NCBI GenBank assembly: GCA_015179045.1
Contig: WHUZ01000034.1
Coordinates: forward strand, 496,001-560,000
Direction of reading: 5' to 3'
Length of the DNA stretch: 64,000 nt
Source: Kalaharituber pfeilii
Lineage: Eukaryota > Ascomycota > Pezizomycetes > Pezizales > Pezizaceae
Part shown: piece after piece, positions 47,271 to 58,661 of the stretch
Layout of the letters: the number at the start of each line of letters is the position of its first letter
Position numbering within the stretch: the stretch's first letter is position 1
Notes under the pieces: generated by a model
Seen by the model: only the letters and a program-made list of their open reading frames with translations
Told to the model about the DNA's origin: nothing
The model's database searches: none
Position numbers and translations under genes: made by a program

Positions 47271-48659
47271 AAGCAATGTGACTAGTTGGCGTCCTGCGTT
47301 CGGTATTGACGCTCATGATGGCATCCCAAACTAAACCCCCCTCAATATATCTCTAGCTTGCACAAGAAAATAGCGCTTGTTATTGACACCTGATTTTACC
47401 TACTCTACTCATGGATCTGGCTTCTCCTTCCTAATCAAACTACTTTCAAATAAGTCCTCCTCTTGGTTATCCAAACCTTATGCCCCTCACGGAAAATATG
47501 CAGAGAGGATCACGAAAACCTATGGGATTACAAAGGATTATGAGCTTGGATTTCGTTATTTTAGTTCAGGAGAACTTGAGTTGGAAAAAAAAAAAAAAAA
47601 AAAAAATTTCAAAAGAAATAGGATTGACTGGACGAGGTTAGTAGGGTGGCGGAACCGTGGGATATGTAATTTCGTAGAAGTGTTTCTAGGTTAATGTGAA
47701 TTAGATATACAGCTTCGGCTTGATATTGCCTGCTTAGCTTACCTTTTTCTTGAAAAAATTAGATGTTTTTTAGCTTGGTGACTTGTGTTTTTAATGATTA
47801 AGTAAACTTGCGGTGATCACCTTGATAGCATACTTTAGCATGTTAAAGGAATTCTGGTATTGACAACTCGATATGATGTAACTCTGGATGCAGCAGATAG
47901 TTACTTAGTGGGTTATTGTGCTGGTCGTTATCGAAAGGCAAAGGCTACACACTTGCCAGGATTCGGGCAGCAATTGAGTTATGGAAGAACGTCCAGAGGC
48001 ACGTCTTTGTTTCCAGGTTCCAAAGGGCATATAGGGATGTTTTGGTAAGTACGCTCGCCTTGGCGAGACATGTATCGTGTATACGGTTCGCTGCGTTCTA
48101 CCGATTTCCAAATCAGGTAGTGAAAAAAAAAAAGAAAAAAGAAGGAAAAAAGCTTACATAATCTTTTTTTTTTTTTTTTTTTTTTTGGCGTGTGTGTGTG
48201 TGTTGGGGGGAGGTGGGAAATGACAATACGAGAGTTTCCATCGAACATTTTTGAATACGCTCATTATCTTCAGCATCATCATGCATTACACGAAGTCAGT
48301 GTATCTTTACTTTATGACTTTGACTTGTTCCACCAGCGCCCTTCCGTCCAAGAAACAATCGACAAGGATGTGTATGAAGTAGTAATCTGCCTGTTCGGGA
48401 CTGGTAACCCATGGAGCCATTATCCAACCTGTCCCCCAATATTCTGTGATAAAAGTTCCAGAATCCTATTGAGTCAACCTTCAAAGCTGGTGTGAATTTT
48501 CCCGTTATTAAATTGCTTGGATTTTCAGACTTCATAAAGGACTTGAGCATCAAGGTGGCGAGTTTTGAATCACTTTGATACAACTAAGTTGTTCTGTGCT
48601 AAGGGCATGGTCCGTGTTGTCACGAGGGGAGGGATTAGTGAGTATAACATTAAGGAAAA
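47271..48659. other. Spacer, no gene supported
   Basis: Contains A and T runs (about 47586-47606, 48123-48186) and a short gt repeat near 48188-48202. The frame at 47377-47694 has a few coding-like residues but is closed by a Lys run from the A tract. Confidence 0.4.
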
Positions 48660-49553
48660 CTACGATATTAGGAAACTGTGTTGCTGAGACTCTGTGAAGG
48701 CATTGGCTTGATAATCGCTACTACGCTGGGGCATACTGGTGCGGAAAAGGTGTACATTGTAGGAAAAAGGAAACTGGATAATGCTGCAAAAGCCAACAAT
48801 AAGCATCCTCAATACCAAAACCTTTGTTTACTAGAAAGCCAGAAATTTGGCCGCAACGTCCTCATCGTGGGGGACGTCACATCCAAAACTTCCTTACAAG
48901 GTGTGGTAGAGCAGTCACGGCCGATACCGGATATATCAACCTTCTTGTTGCCAATTGGGGTATCACTGGTCCCATCCAGCAGGCTTCGGCCAGCGAGGCC
49001 TCCAACTATCCTGATATTGCCAGTGTTCGCAAATTCTTACGGGATAACCATGATGACAATCCCTGGAATTCCACTTTGAAAACAAATATTACTGGGGTAT
49101 ATCTCACGACTATCGCCTTCTTAGACTTGCTCGACGAGGGTAATAGGCGTGAAAGCGTGAAACAAACTAGCCAGATCGTAGCCATATCTTCGAATTCAGC
49201 TTTCCACAGATTCCTGGGGGCAGCCCTCTGCGTGCTCTGCAAGCAAGGCTGGAGTGACGCACTTGATGAACATGATGTCAATAATCCTTGGGAGCTATGA
49301 TCTCCGAATTAATATAATTGCTCCAGGCATATATCCTAGCCAGATGACAGCTAGAGAAATTATTGATGAGAGGAACAGACCAGGGCATGGTTTGAAAGAT
49401 AAAGTATATCCCGTCCACGTGATTCCTATGCAGAGAGCAGGGCGAGAGGAGATGGCTGGAATGATATGGCTTGCTGATGAGGGTGGGGGCTGTACAAGCG
49501 GATGTGTCGTACTCACATATGGCGGAAGAGTAAACATTCTACCAGGACGTTAG
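48660..49553 (+). pseudogene. Short-chain dehydrogenase/reductase relic
   Basis: SDR features occur in order but in three frames. An N-terminal Rossmann start has a degraded glycine motif (RLCEGIGLIIATTLGHTGAE, then KVYIVGKRKLD), followed by VLIVGDVTSK. After a shift near 48915 comes INLLVANWGITGPIQQ, NITGVYLTTIAFLDLL and IVAISSNSAF. After a second shift in a G5 run near 49217 comes SACSASKAGVTHL, INIIAPGIYPSQM and the C-terminus to 49553. The active-site YxxxK is CSASK, so the catalytic Tyr is Cys. No initiator Met sits in the expected place. Two frameshifts plus the lost Tyr indicate a pseudogene. If the shifts were sequencing errors, the Tyr loss would remain. Confidence 0.7.
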
Positions 49554-49982
49554 TCTGAAGGCCATGTAAGCTTAGCCTTGCGTCCATGTAAGCAAATGAT
49601 CTAGGCTGGGAAAGTGAGCACTAACAAAAGAGGTCATTAGGAGTATTTCAATTAGTCTCGAGCCAGACGTTTTGTCAAGACGTTCTTATTCAAATATCAA
49701 GTGCTGCATCCACACTGTAACACTTGACATACAAGACCGTGCTTTGCAGTTCCATGCGTGCTCCCAAGTGGGATATAGTAGTAGATACCCTGGTAGTACT
49801 TACGTCTGGTCTGGTGCTGGATAGTCTCGTAATTCTGGCGGGTAGAGGTTGCGATTGCCGGTATGTCAAAATCTAGGTGCCGGGATATTAAAATTTTGTC
49901 GGACTGTTCTCGTTAGGAAGTTGAGTTGAGTTGCAGCAAAAAATGGAACATAAGAATATGTTTGTATGCAATTGGTATATCT
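49554..49982. other. Spacer with tagtctcg-type repeat ends
   Basis: The words tagtctcg at 49653 and tagtctcgtaattctgg at 49822-49838 match the hairpin arm at 18602. No gene is seen. Confidence 0.4.
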
Positions 49983-50087
49983 GCTTCCTTGGCTCAGTTG
50001 GTAGAGCGTCGGTCTCATATCAAGTATATGACACTGCCTTAGGCAAGTGCAATCCGAAGATCGTGAGTTCGATCCTCACAGGGAGCA
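49983..50087 (+). tRNA. tRNA-Met (CAT), elongator type, with 32-nt intron
   Basis: Acceptor arms gcttcct and agggagc pair (one G-T). The D arm is gctcagttggtagagc. The anticodon stem/loop is tcggt-ctCATa, interrupted by an intron at 50020-50051 between positions 37 and 38, then atccga. The T arm is gtgagttcgatcctcac and the discriminator is A (50087). The mature length is 73 nt. The U31-U39 mismatch in the anticodon stem also occurs in yeast elongator tRNA-Met, which supports elongator over initiator identity. The A-box tggctcagttgg and B-box gagttcgatcc are intact. Confidence 0.93.
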
Positions 50088-50094
50088 TATTCCC

Positions 50095-50106
50095 TTTTAT
50101 TTTTTT
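50095..50106 (+). terminator. RNA polymerase III T-tract terminator
   Basis: T4 at 50095-50098 and T7 at 50100-50106 follow the tRNA 3' end by 7 bases, as expected for Pol III termination. Confidence 0.8.
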
Positions 50107-52624
50107 AAATTCTGACACTTCAGAATGACCTGTACCTGGGTATGTAGTAGATGACTTCCCGTTGGCCCAGACCCAGTCCCAATTCCCGTCGCAACCATAA
50201 AATCCACATTTTGTAAACGTCCAGATTCTCAGACTTGTCGGCTAACAACTTCGCGCTTCACCTAGTGATATTGCGATAGAAATTTACTTCCAAAGAAGCA
50301 AATTTGAATGCTACATTTTGCAACCCTTTGGCGGGCACAGGCTCTGCCTAGTTGTACTAGATTTGCAGTAAAGCTCCCCAGGTTAAAGTAAAACTGCTTT
50401 TGTGGTTGTTGCGTAAACTAACTGAAAAGCTTTATGCTCAATTTCTGCATGAGTTGAGGCGTTGCAGTAGAAAACAATTTGCGATATGCAAAAATTTTGG
50501 TGTTGGCAGCATTAATTTTCTTTTATGCTATGTTACCTAACCCCTTTTTTCACCGATTTCCAAAAATTCTGGGTCTGGCCGACGGGAAGTCATCCAGTAC
50601 GTCCTATGACTTAGAATTATTGAAATTAGCGATCTCGCAACTATTTGGTGCATACAAGATTCACAATGACTGTATTTAGTTTCTACAACCTTATTGTGAA
50701 GTTTAAACATGCAAATTATATATACATTATATATAACAATGACCTAGTCGGCGTGTTCGCAGATTCTCTACTGGAAGTTGCCTTCTTTGCAAGCCTATGT
50801 TAAGTCTGAGAGCATGAAGTCAAGCCCAATTATTGGGAAAGTTAACCACGAGACTATGGAAAAGTATTCTTTAATGTCGAGTACTATATATATATATAGA
50901 AATTACATTACAGCGACTTATGAACCGCACCCGGGGGTCCTACCCCTAAGCTCCACGTTCATGGCGTGCATACCCGTTGTAGTCGTCTTGTCGTGGCTGA
51001 TGTGGCTTCTCACAGTCATGGGTGTTCTTCATGGGGTAAATGTAATTGGTATCAGCAGGAGAGAACGCTAAAAGTACAGTGACCCGTCAAAAGTCTTGGG
51101 GATTAGGCTTGCATGATACACTTATACGGGTCACTGTAGCACTGCTTAATTGTGCACAAAAAAGTATACGTATTCACCTGAGGCTGAGCAGAAATTCTCA
51201 CATCTACTGAAGAAACTCAAGGACTTATAAGGGTATGATGGATATGCTGCTTTGCGAGTTTCAGTTTGAACTGATTAGAGCTGCATAAGTGGTTACATTG
51301 TATAGCACCCCTGTCCAAAAATGGCACTACCTAAACATGTGATAAGTCAATGTAGTCTGGTTAGGCGCAACGACCCTTGTGAGGGCTACTTGAAGAAGTA
51401 CATACTAACTCAACTTCTTCAATCACCTTCACCGTAAGTCTCATATATCCCTCCCTACGGTAGGGGATTGTGCCGTCCACTATCTCGTATCCAATGTCCC
51501 AGTATCCAGACTTGCCAGATTACCAGAGTTGGTGCAGAAGCATCAATCTAACACTTTACCTCGCCTTCGGCTTCGACCTGCGTTACACAGATGAATCCGA
51601 GAATCTGATAGATTGTTGCACCCACCACCAATCATGCGCAGTCATTGAAGATGGCTGCGGATACCTGTGTTTCCCAGCGCGAAACGGACCACCCGATGTT
51701 ACCTTTTCCTAATCTGTTCTTCCTGGTTTATCCGCTTGCGAGGCTTTGGCAGGGTACGAGATGAAGTTTTTTTGAATTTCAACAAAGAGTTTGGGCAAGA
51801 GGAATTCTCTTCCCACAAGTTATCTCCTACCACTTCGCATATGCTTATGCCTGTGCAAGGCATGGATGAGTTTCATCTCATTCTTTTCTTGAACCTAGAA
51901 GTATATATTATTACCCATTCAAAGCTTTCTACACTTCATTATAGGGTGGTTATTGAGATATGGAGTTGTGCAAGATCACTGGGCGTAACATGAGTTGACG
52001 CATGCATCGTCCTATGAAGGATCAAACTTTTCAACTAACGAGCATGCCATTTCCTCAATATATTCTTTATCTCCGAAATCTTGCAACTCGCTTCGAAATT
52101 TCGGGCAAGGGTGGTATCGAACGACGACACTACTCAAAAAATACCAATCAAAAGGGCTGTTACAGAATACAGGTACCAAAGATCGAGCTATTGGCCACCA
52201 ACTGATGCTCTTGCTTGTATTAATTTTCTCGAATCCCCCCGCCCGGCTGTATATGTATAATGCCTTGTATCGATCAAAAATCAGTACGCGCATTTTGAAA
52301 CTTATGTGCAAGTCAGGGAAGAAGGTAGAGAGCTCCGTGATACCAGTACGCTATGCATATTGCGGCAAAGCGGCTGCTGCCGGATATGCCCCACATTCCG
52401 GGGCAGCATCAAGCTAGGGCTACAGGGTTAGCCGATACATGCCCGACACTTGCGTAAAGTACTTAAGGAGGCACTTGCTGATCACATTTCTGAGGTTGAG
52501 AACGAGAACAACTTGCAACTCATTCCCCAGCTTTGCATCTTTCTCTGGCCTCTCTCGACTGATAACCCAGTTGTACTGTATCATCTTGCTCGGCAATTGG
52601 CAGGCCCTCAATACCACTTCAGCC
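50107..52624. other. Spacer with second miniature element and possible small Cys-rich exon
   Basis: It contains the CAGTGACCCGT element at 51077-51136. The frame 51470-51712 (80 codons) has a Cys cluster (CCTHHQSC, CGYLCFPARNG) reminiscent of small secreted fungal proteins but lacks a signal peptide. The frame 52450-52716 looks coding-like without a recognised family. Neither is called as a gene. Confidence 0.35.
51077..51136. mobile_element. MITE-like element, CAGTGACCCGT termini (copy B, 60 bp)
   Basis: It starts CAGTGACCCGTCAAAAGTC and ends ACGGGTCACTG, with TA directly on both sides (51075-51076 and 51137-51138), an exact TA target duplication. Its first 32 bases differ from copy A at 42724 at only two positions. 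Confidence 0.8.
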
Positions 52625-54830
52625 ATGCCGCTCCTTGCGTATCTCGCTCACAGACGAGATTGGTAACTCTCACATACCAGTATCGGTGTTCATGTTGTAC
52701 TTACCGTTATCTGTAGTAAGGCGAAGCAATTGGCACGTCAACAAATAATTGCCTCTCTGCCAGCTGAATATCATGGCCCCATCACACCGCACCAAGCTCG
52801 TATCCTGAATACTCCACTCCCGCTTCTCCTGCCGAGCATTAAATCCCAGGAGATACACCCTCTCAATGTCCTGACCGCATATGGGAAGCGGGCAATACAA
52901 GCCCATGGCAAAACGAATTGTCTTACCGAGATTATGATTGCAGAGGAAGAGAAGCGATTGGAGAAGCAAGGTGTTGAGGCCACAGTACGCCAAGGGCAAG
53001 GTTCTTTGGAGGGGATTCCTGTAAGTCTGAAGGATACAGTGAGTGTTGCGGGGTACGAAAGTTGCATTGGATACTCCGGTCTTCTGGGTATCAAAAAGTC
53101 GGAGGATGCACCATTGGTGAAATTGTTGAGGGATGCAGGTGAGTACCAATTGGTAGAATAATACCAAACCTTTTAGCATGGGGTTGCTGATCTTTTTAGG
53201 CGCAATACCGTTCGTCAAAACAAATGTACCAGTGACACTTCTGAGCTTCGAGAGTTTCAATGATGTAAGTGTGCTGCTGCTGCAGGGTCATTGTTTCCTC
53301 GCTCATATGAATATATAATTCAAGGTGTTCGGAAGAACGACGAATCCTTACAACACAGCCTACTCTCCTGGTGGGTCTACTGGAGGTGAATCTGCGCTTA
53401 TTGCATTGGGCGGTAGTCGAATTGGAGTGGGTATGTGTTGCTAATGGGCCGATTACTGTTCTTTGCTTCTCGTATCATTGGTAGTTGACGTCGCTCATTC
53501 AAAAAAAGGCACCGATGTTGCAGGGTCAGTTCGTATACCCGCACATTATAGCGGGATATACTCAATTCGCTGCTCTCATGGACGGTTTCCACGCTCGTAT
53601 AATACAACTTCTATGCCAGGTCAGGAGGGTGTAGTATCGGTTTATTCACCAATGGCACGCAGCCTACCAGACTTACTTTACTTCCTCCGAAGTGTCATTG
53701 AAATGAAACCCTGGACTTATGATCAAGGATGTAGCCCAATACCCTGGCGGATGAAGGAAGTTGAGGATGAATATAGGGCAGGAGTCCGACGATGGGCAGT
53801 AATGCGAGATGATGGCGTTGTCAATCCGACTCTCGCTTGCCAAAGAGCTCTTGATATAACAATTGATGCTCTGCGAAAATTAGGAGACGAGGTCATTGAA
53901 TTTTCGCCAGACCAGTTACCGACACATCCAAAGGACATGCTACGCTTAGCTTCTCACCTACTCAACTCTGATGGAGGCAAAACATATGAATCATTGTTCA
54001 GAAGCATTTTCGAAAGTGGAGACCCTGGTGTCGTCCAGATGTCCCGATTCTTTGCACTGCCAAGATGGGTTAAATGGATTTATGTCAAGTGGGTGAGATA
54101 TGTGCGGCGAGATAGAATCTGGGCGGACTTGATTGAGGGATGGAGCGAGAAGACAGTGGAACAGCAATGGCAGTTAGTGAGACACAGGGAAGCACACCGA
54201 AACGCATGGTTTGAGTGGTTTAAGCAGCAGGTCTGTTATCAACAATCTACGAAGCTTGGGGGACGCGCATTGAACAATTACTTTTTAGAAAATCGATTTC
54301 TTGCTTACCCCCCCTAATTCACTGCCAGCGGTTCCACACGGGGCAATGAAAACTGCAATTGCAGCATGCGGGTATACATTCATTTTTAACTTGGTATATC
54401 TCCGTTTTGGGATTTATTCCTCCTTTGCACAAGTTCAATTATCTCTAACGCCCTTGAGTAGCTCGATCTGCCGTGCTCTGTCATCCCTGTAGCAACTGTC
54501 ACTCCGGAACTGGATACTCCTTCTGCTTTAACCCCATGGACGCCATCCAGGAACCGTGTGGCACAGGGAATCTACAAATACTACGATACTGCAAAAATGG
54601 CAGGTCTCCCAGTTGGAGTACAAATTGTTGGTCCCCGTCGTCTTGAGGAAGAACGGGTTCTTTGGGCAACTGGCAGAGTAGAAGAATCCTTAGGAAGGGG
54701 AAACTGGGAAAGCTGGGGATGTGGTGAACTAGGCAGGGTTAATCCAGCTGGAAATGGTTTGAGCGGAGGTCGGGGATGGGAAGGAGGAATTGAGGTCCTG
54801 GCAGAAGTTGAGGACGAGGAGTCTGAGTAA
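52625..54830 (+). CDS. Amidase signature family enzyme (acetamidase type)
   Basis: Seven exons (52625..52662, 52717..53138, 53200..53264, 53325..53430, 53509..54230, 54289..54393, 54462..54830) join in frame to 608 residues. The Ser-cisSer-Lys triad is visible: Lys in GIPVSLKDTV (about 118), the cis-Ser in SPGGSTGGESALIALGGSRI and the nucleophile in GTDVAGSVRIPA. The C-terminal family motif PNSLPAVPHGAMK and the closing AGLPVGVQIVGPRRLEEE are also present. Fungal members hydrolyse small amides such as acetamide or fatty-acid amides for nitrogen use; the substrate here cannot be read. Introns are 54-78 nt. The first exon codes only 13 residues and is the least certain, and a different upstream start is possible. 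A Gly/Glu-rich tail follows the conserved core. Confidence 0.9.
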
Positions 54831-56049
54831 TCCTAGGTTGTGTTCGAGTGATACTGTACTTTGGCTTTTTGATAGTGACCGTAAAGCTTGGTAGCGAGCC
54901 CTATGATTTCAGGAAACTGTTTCAAATATATGCAGCATCAATCGAAGTAATTATTAACCTTAAAAATTTTGCCATGGCTGTCCCTCACTTATGTATTATA
55001 GTGCACGGTGACTCTGTCTGGTTTATGGGGCTGTGTATTACCCCGAATGAAATGTACCACGTTACGGAGTTTATAGGCTCTTGGCACATGTACAGCATGG
55101 AGCCCATTCATGATCACGCGTGAATATCATAGGCAACGTTTTTGCTAGCCCTACGATAGATCTTGTATGAACGGTAGTGCAACTAGGCTAGGTGCCTCTA
55201 AAACGAACGAAACACAGGGCTAAAAAACCTCCGTAAAGTTGTATCAGTGGCGGTAATGTGCCGAGGTTACACGGGATGCCAGTCTCGAACCACGGAGAAT
55301 ATTAATAATAGGCATGTTACAAAGCTTGTCTAAGGTTGTCGACAAATTCATCCCAGCGCAAATGACGCCAAGCACTCCATACTCGCCTCTCACTCGCAGC
55401 GCAAATCACCTTTATTCGGACAAACGCAAAAAACTACTGCTAATTGGCCATCAACGCAACTCAGACACTCAGACATTCTGACGTTGAGATCTTCAAAGAT
55501 CTTGGCATGAGACAACGAAGATCTTTTGCCGATCACACAATGAAACCCAAAATCCAAATATATCCACCACTTTTTTTGGATTGACACAAGGATGTTTCGA
55601 AGGGGAAATTAAATATTTAACGTGCACCCGGGGGTTTAGAACGAAGAGGCGGAAAGAGCAAAGAAGTACTGATGGCACTCACGGTGTGATTTTTTTCAAT
55701 TCTCTTTTTTTTTTTTTTTCCTTTATTTTATTTTATTATTTTATTTCTTTGTGCGTGGGTATCAGCCGGTTCGGTTCCCTTCTCTGCATTCTCTCACCGC
55801 CTTCTATCATTTACCGTATAGTGCTCTGCGGCGCGGAGCCATATATTGCAAGACCATATATTGTCAGCAGAGCCTCTGGTTGGATTTACTCACCACGCTT
55901 TCTTGATCTTTGAGAGATATAGAATACAAGGTGGTGTATTTATCTAAAGCATTCTTAATCTTTTGACAGGGGTATAGAACTGCTCTTATACATCTGAGTC
56001 CTTCTTTCTCCAAACTCAAAAACCATTTTCATACTTCTCACGCAACAAG
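54831..56049. other. Intergenic spacer upstream of MARVEL-like gene
   Basis: No gene is supported. Nested agatctt words at about 55485-55525 can form a short hairpin, and a T-rich tract lies at 55700-55750. Confidence 0.4.
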
Positions 56050-56889
56050 ATGCCTGTTCCCGCGTATGGTGTGGCCGGCCATGCAATCCTTGGGTCACGA
56101 CTGGTTCAGATTCTCTCGCTCATCACGGTCATTGGAATCACAGCGCACTGTATCTCCGAACTGAACGAGAACTCAGTTCAGTCATCCTCGCTTTTTGTCG
56201 GCCTTTTAACAATTGTGAGTTAATAATTTTTGTTTTTACGTTACAATTTGGATTGAAGGATAGTTATGCTAACTTGTGAGCAGTCATGTCTTGCCCTTGT
56301 CTACTCGGCGGCATCCATCGCACTATATGTCAACTCTACGTTACCAATGTTCACTGCTGCACTCTGTGACTTTCTCTTTTTCGTTGCTTTCCTAGTTGCA
56401 TCTATCTTGGTGGGCAAACCGATTGCGTCATTGTCTTGCCGAGCAGCTGGAATTCCTGTCCCCAATAACGTTGGCAGATCAACGCTAGGAGAAGGAAGTT
56501 TCAACGGGGAAGTAGGCATAACAAAGCGCAATCGTCAGTACGACTACTACAGTGGATATGCCCCGCCTCGCAACAAGGTTACTGGCTCAGGCGAAGACCA
56601 GCCATACCGCTATTTCCTCGCCAGCACCATTGAGTTCACCGAGTGGATCCAAAGCAGCAAGCAGAGCTGCTACATGGCTCAGGGTGTCTGGGGTTTGGGC
56701 ATTGTTGTTACGGTGGTGTTCCTTGCCAGCGCAGTTGGCTGCGCAGTCGTGTGGAGGAAGTTGAGAATGCAGCGGAAGGTCATGCAGATGAAGCAAGATA
56801 TTGAAAAATCGCGTGTTGGTACTGCTTGCAGCTGCAACTGCAACGACGAATGCATTTGCCGTAGCCAGCCGCCGAGTTACTATCAATAA
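56050..56889 (+). CDS. Four-helix MARVEL-like membrane protein
   Basis: Two exons, 56050..56214 and 56284..56889, are phase 0 and give 256 residues. Four hydrophobic helices are visible: LVQILSLITVIGITAHCI (about 19-36), LFVGLLTISCLALVYSAA, ALCDFLFFVAFLVASILVG and GIVVTVVFLASAVGCAVVW (about 200-218). A long extracellular loop rich in Tyr and Gly lies between helices 3 and 4. The topology and the fungal context fit MARVEL-domain proteins, which organise plasma-membrane subdomains. The cytosolic tail after helix 4 ends in a Cys cluster (CSCNCNDECIC) that could be palmitoylated or bind metal, which is inference. The start ATG is followed by a good first helix. Confidence 0.78.
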
Positions 56890-56968
56890 GGAGGAGGAGG
56901 AGGTGGAGGTGGTGGTGGTGGCGGTGGCGGTGGTGGTGGTGGTGGTGGTGGTGGTGGTTGGTGGTGGT
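56890..56968. repeat. GGA/GGT trinucleotide microsatellite
   Basis: Four GGA units grade into GGT/GGC units for about 80 bases, starting immediately after the MARVEL-like stop codon, so it would lie in the 3' UTR. Confidence 0.95.
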
Positions 56969-57613
56969 ATGTAGCGATTTTGGTTCATGAATGTTATGAT
57001 GCTTGGGAGCGAATTGTCACGAACGTACTATTTCCTTGGTTTGGAGTCAATTAGGGAATATTTGTATTTGGTTACCATTGGCCTTGTTGGGACATTCTTT
57101 GTTTCATTTTCTTCATGTTTTTCATTTCTTTAAAAGATAATTGCATGTACATTACAGGAGTTCATTCGGGGTTAATCTCAATTCACAACTATTTATAATT
57201 CAAGTACAACATGCAGTCTGAGGTCATGAAACGTTTATCCGTTTTGCTTCGCTAAACCCGCTTGCAGCCCATACTAGTACTGAAACAACTCGCACTCTGC
57301 TGACGGCCAAGCTGGCATGTCCTTCAGGCTCAGACGCACACGAGCAGCTAATTAACCAAGAAGGAAGGAGCACAATGAAAGAAACGGCTTTCCCCCCCCC
57401 ACTTTTGTCAACCCGTTTAACCTCTCTGCACCCCTTCTCCCATACGGACTTCACTTTCGTCGTTCACAGAGAACCAGTCAATCCATACACACTGCTCTCG
57501 GATCCCGAATCCACTTGATACACCCACTCGCCATGCACCTGGAAGAAGCAAAAGCACGCCGGACCCCACAATGGTGGCAGCCATGATATCCATTGTCAGC
57601 CCTCAGCAAATAT
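56969..57613. other. Convergent spacer, no gene seen
   Basis: This is the 3' side of both the MARVEL-like gene (+) and the six-Cys peptide gene (-). It includes a C9 run at 57392-57400. Confidence 0.4.
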
Positions 57614-57905
57614 CAACAGAACTCAACATGGGAGTTACTGCAATTGGAAAAATTTGAAAGTTATTTGCAACGAAGGAACGAAAATGTCGCAATTTAACAA
57701 CTTACAACTCAAGGATACCAAGCCACTCTGGTGAGCATTGCTGATAGTCTTGATAGATATGGCAAGGGTGCTTTGCGTTCGCGCACTCGATCAGTGGAGC
57801 CTTGGGGGGGGTACATGCGCATGAGCTCTCCGCTGGCACAGAGAGCGCGGTATTGGAGAAAATGATGGAGGTAATAAGGAGGGTGGTGGGAGAGATAAGT
57901 TTCAT
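57614..57905 (-). CDS. Small secreted six-cysteine peptide (effector-like)
   Basis: Two exons, 57905..57706 and 57638..57614, are joined by a 67-nt GTAAGT...GCAG intron and encode 74 residues. The start MKLISPTTLLITSIIFSNT is a signal peptide with likely cleavage after ALS or SVPA. The mature part, about 50 residues, carries six Cys: SSCACTPP, ECANAKHPC, QQCSPEW, and the last one is the final residue (HVEFC). The second exon supplies only eight residues but includes that sixth Cys, which suggests the splice is real. Small Cys-rich secreted proteins with an even Cys number are typical of fungal effectors, hydrophobin-like or antimicrobial peptides. The spacing is not that of hydrophobins. No family is recognised. 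A longer in-frame extension upstream of 57905 lacks the signal-peptide position. Confidence 0.68.
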
Positions 57906-58661
57906 GGCTGCGTTGAGAAATCTCCAGGAGGGAAAAAATACACTGCTTTTTTGATGTGAGACGCAGGTGGAAATGAAGTACCCGAGGTGAGTGCAGAAGA
58001 TTTGGATCAGTAACTGCAGCTGCTTAGAGACGATAACGAGATATATATACCTTTTCAGCGCCTGATTAGGTAAAGCAGTTACTATAATTCTGCATCCAAT
58101 TCTTCGGAACTGACGGATGAACAACACCCGAGGCGTTTTACAAGGGAATTACCTCTACTTGCTCATGACTAGAATAATAGAATGTGTCTCAATTTACTAG
58201 TTGTGGCTCTCCTCGATGACCGAGGTCCATGAACCTCTCAGCTGTTATGTCAATTGATAATGAGAACAATAGGCTGTAGCGGATGCACACGAGTTCAAGG
58301 GAAGACTATGGGTCACAGACGCGGAAACTCGTGTATCGGATGAGGTATCCATACCTCAAGGTAACACAACATAGCTGACGGAGATTGTTATTGAATATCC
58401 GCAATATGGATAATCTACAAACGGGAGTGAAGAAATGCAACATCTTGGGTATGCAAATACAGCAACTTATCGTACTACAACTAATCTTAGGCAAACCAAT
58501 ACAACCAACCACCTGCAGCTGTTGTGAGGCTGATACGGCCCTTCCTACAAACGAACGCTGAACAGTGAATTGCGGTATATATTCGTGATAAGGTAGAAGA
58601 TAAGCACTGAACATTAAAGGTGAAACGGAAAGGTATGACTTGTAGTCCCTCGAGCCAATTG
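57906..58661. other. Spacer between six-Cys peptide and F-box-like gene
   Basis: This includes the upstream region of the six-Cys peptide gene and the 3' flank of the F-box-like gene. Minus-strand frames at 58306-58675 are featureless. Confidence 0.4.
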
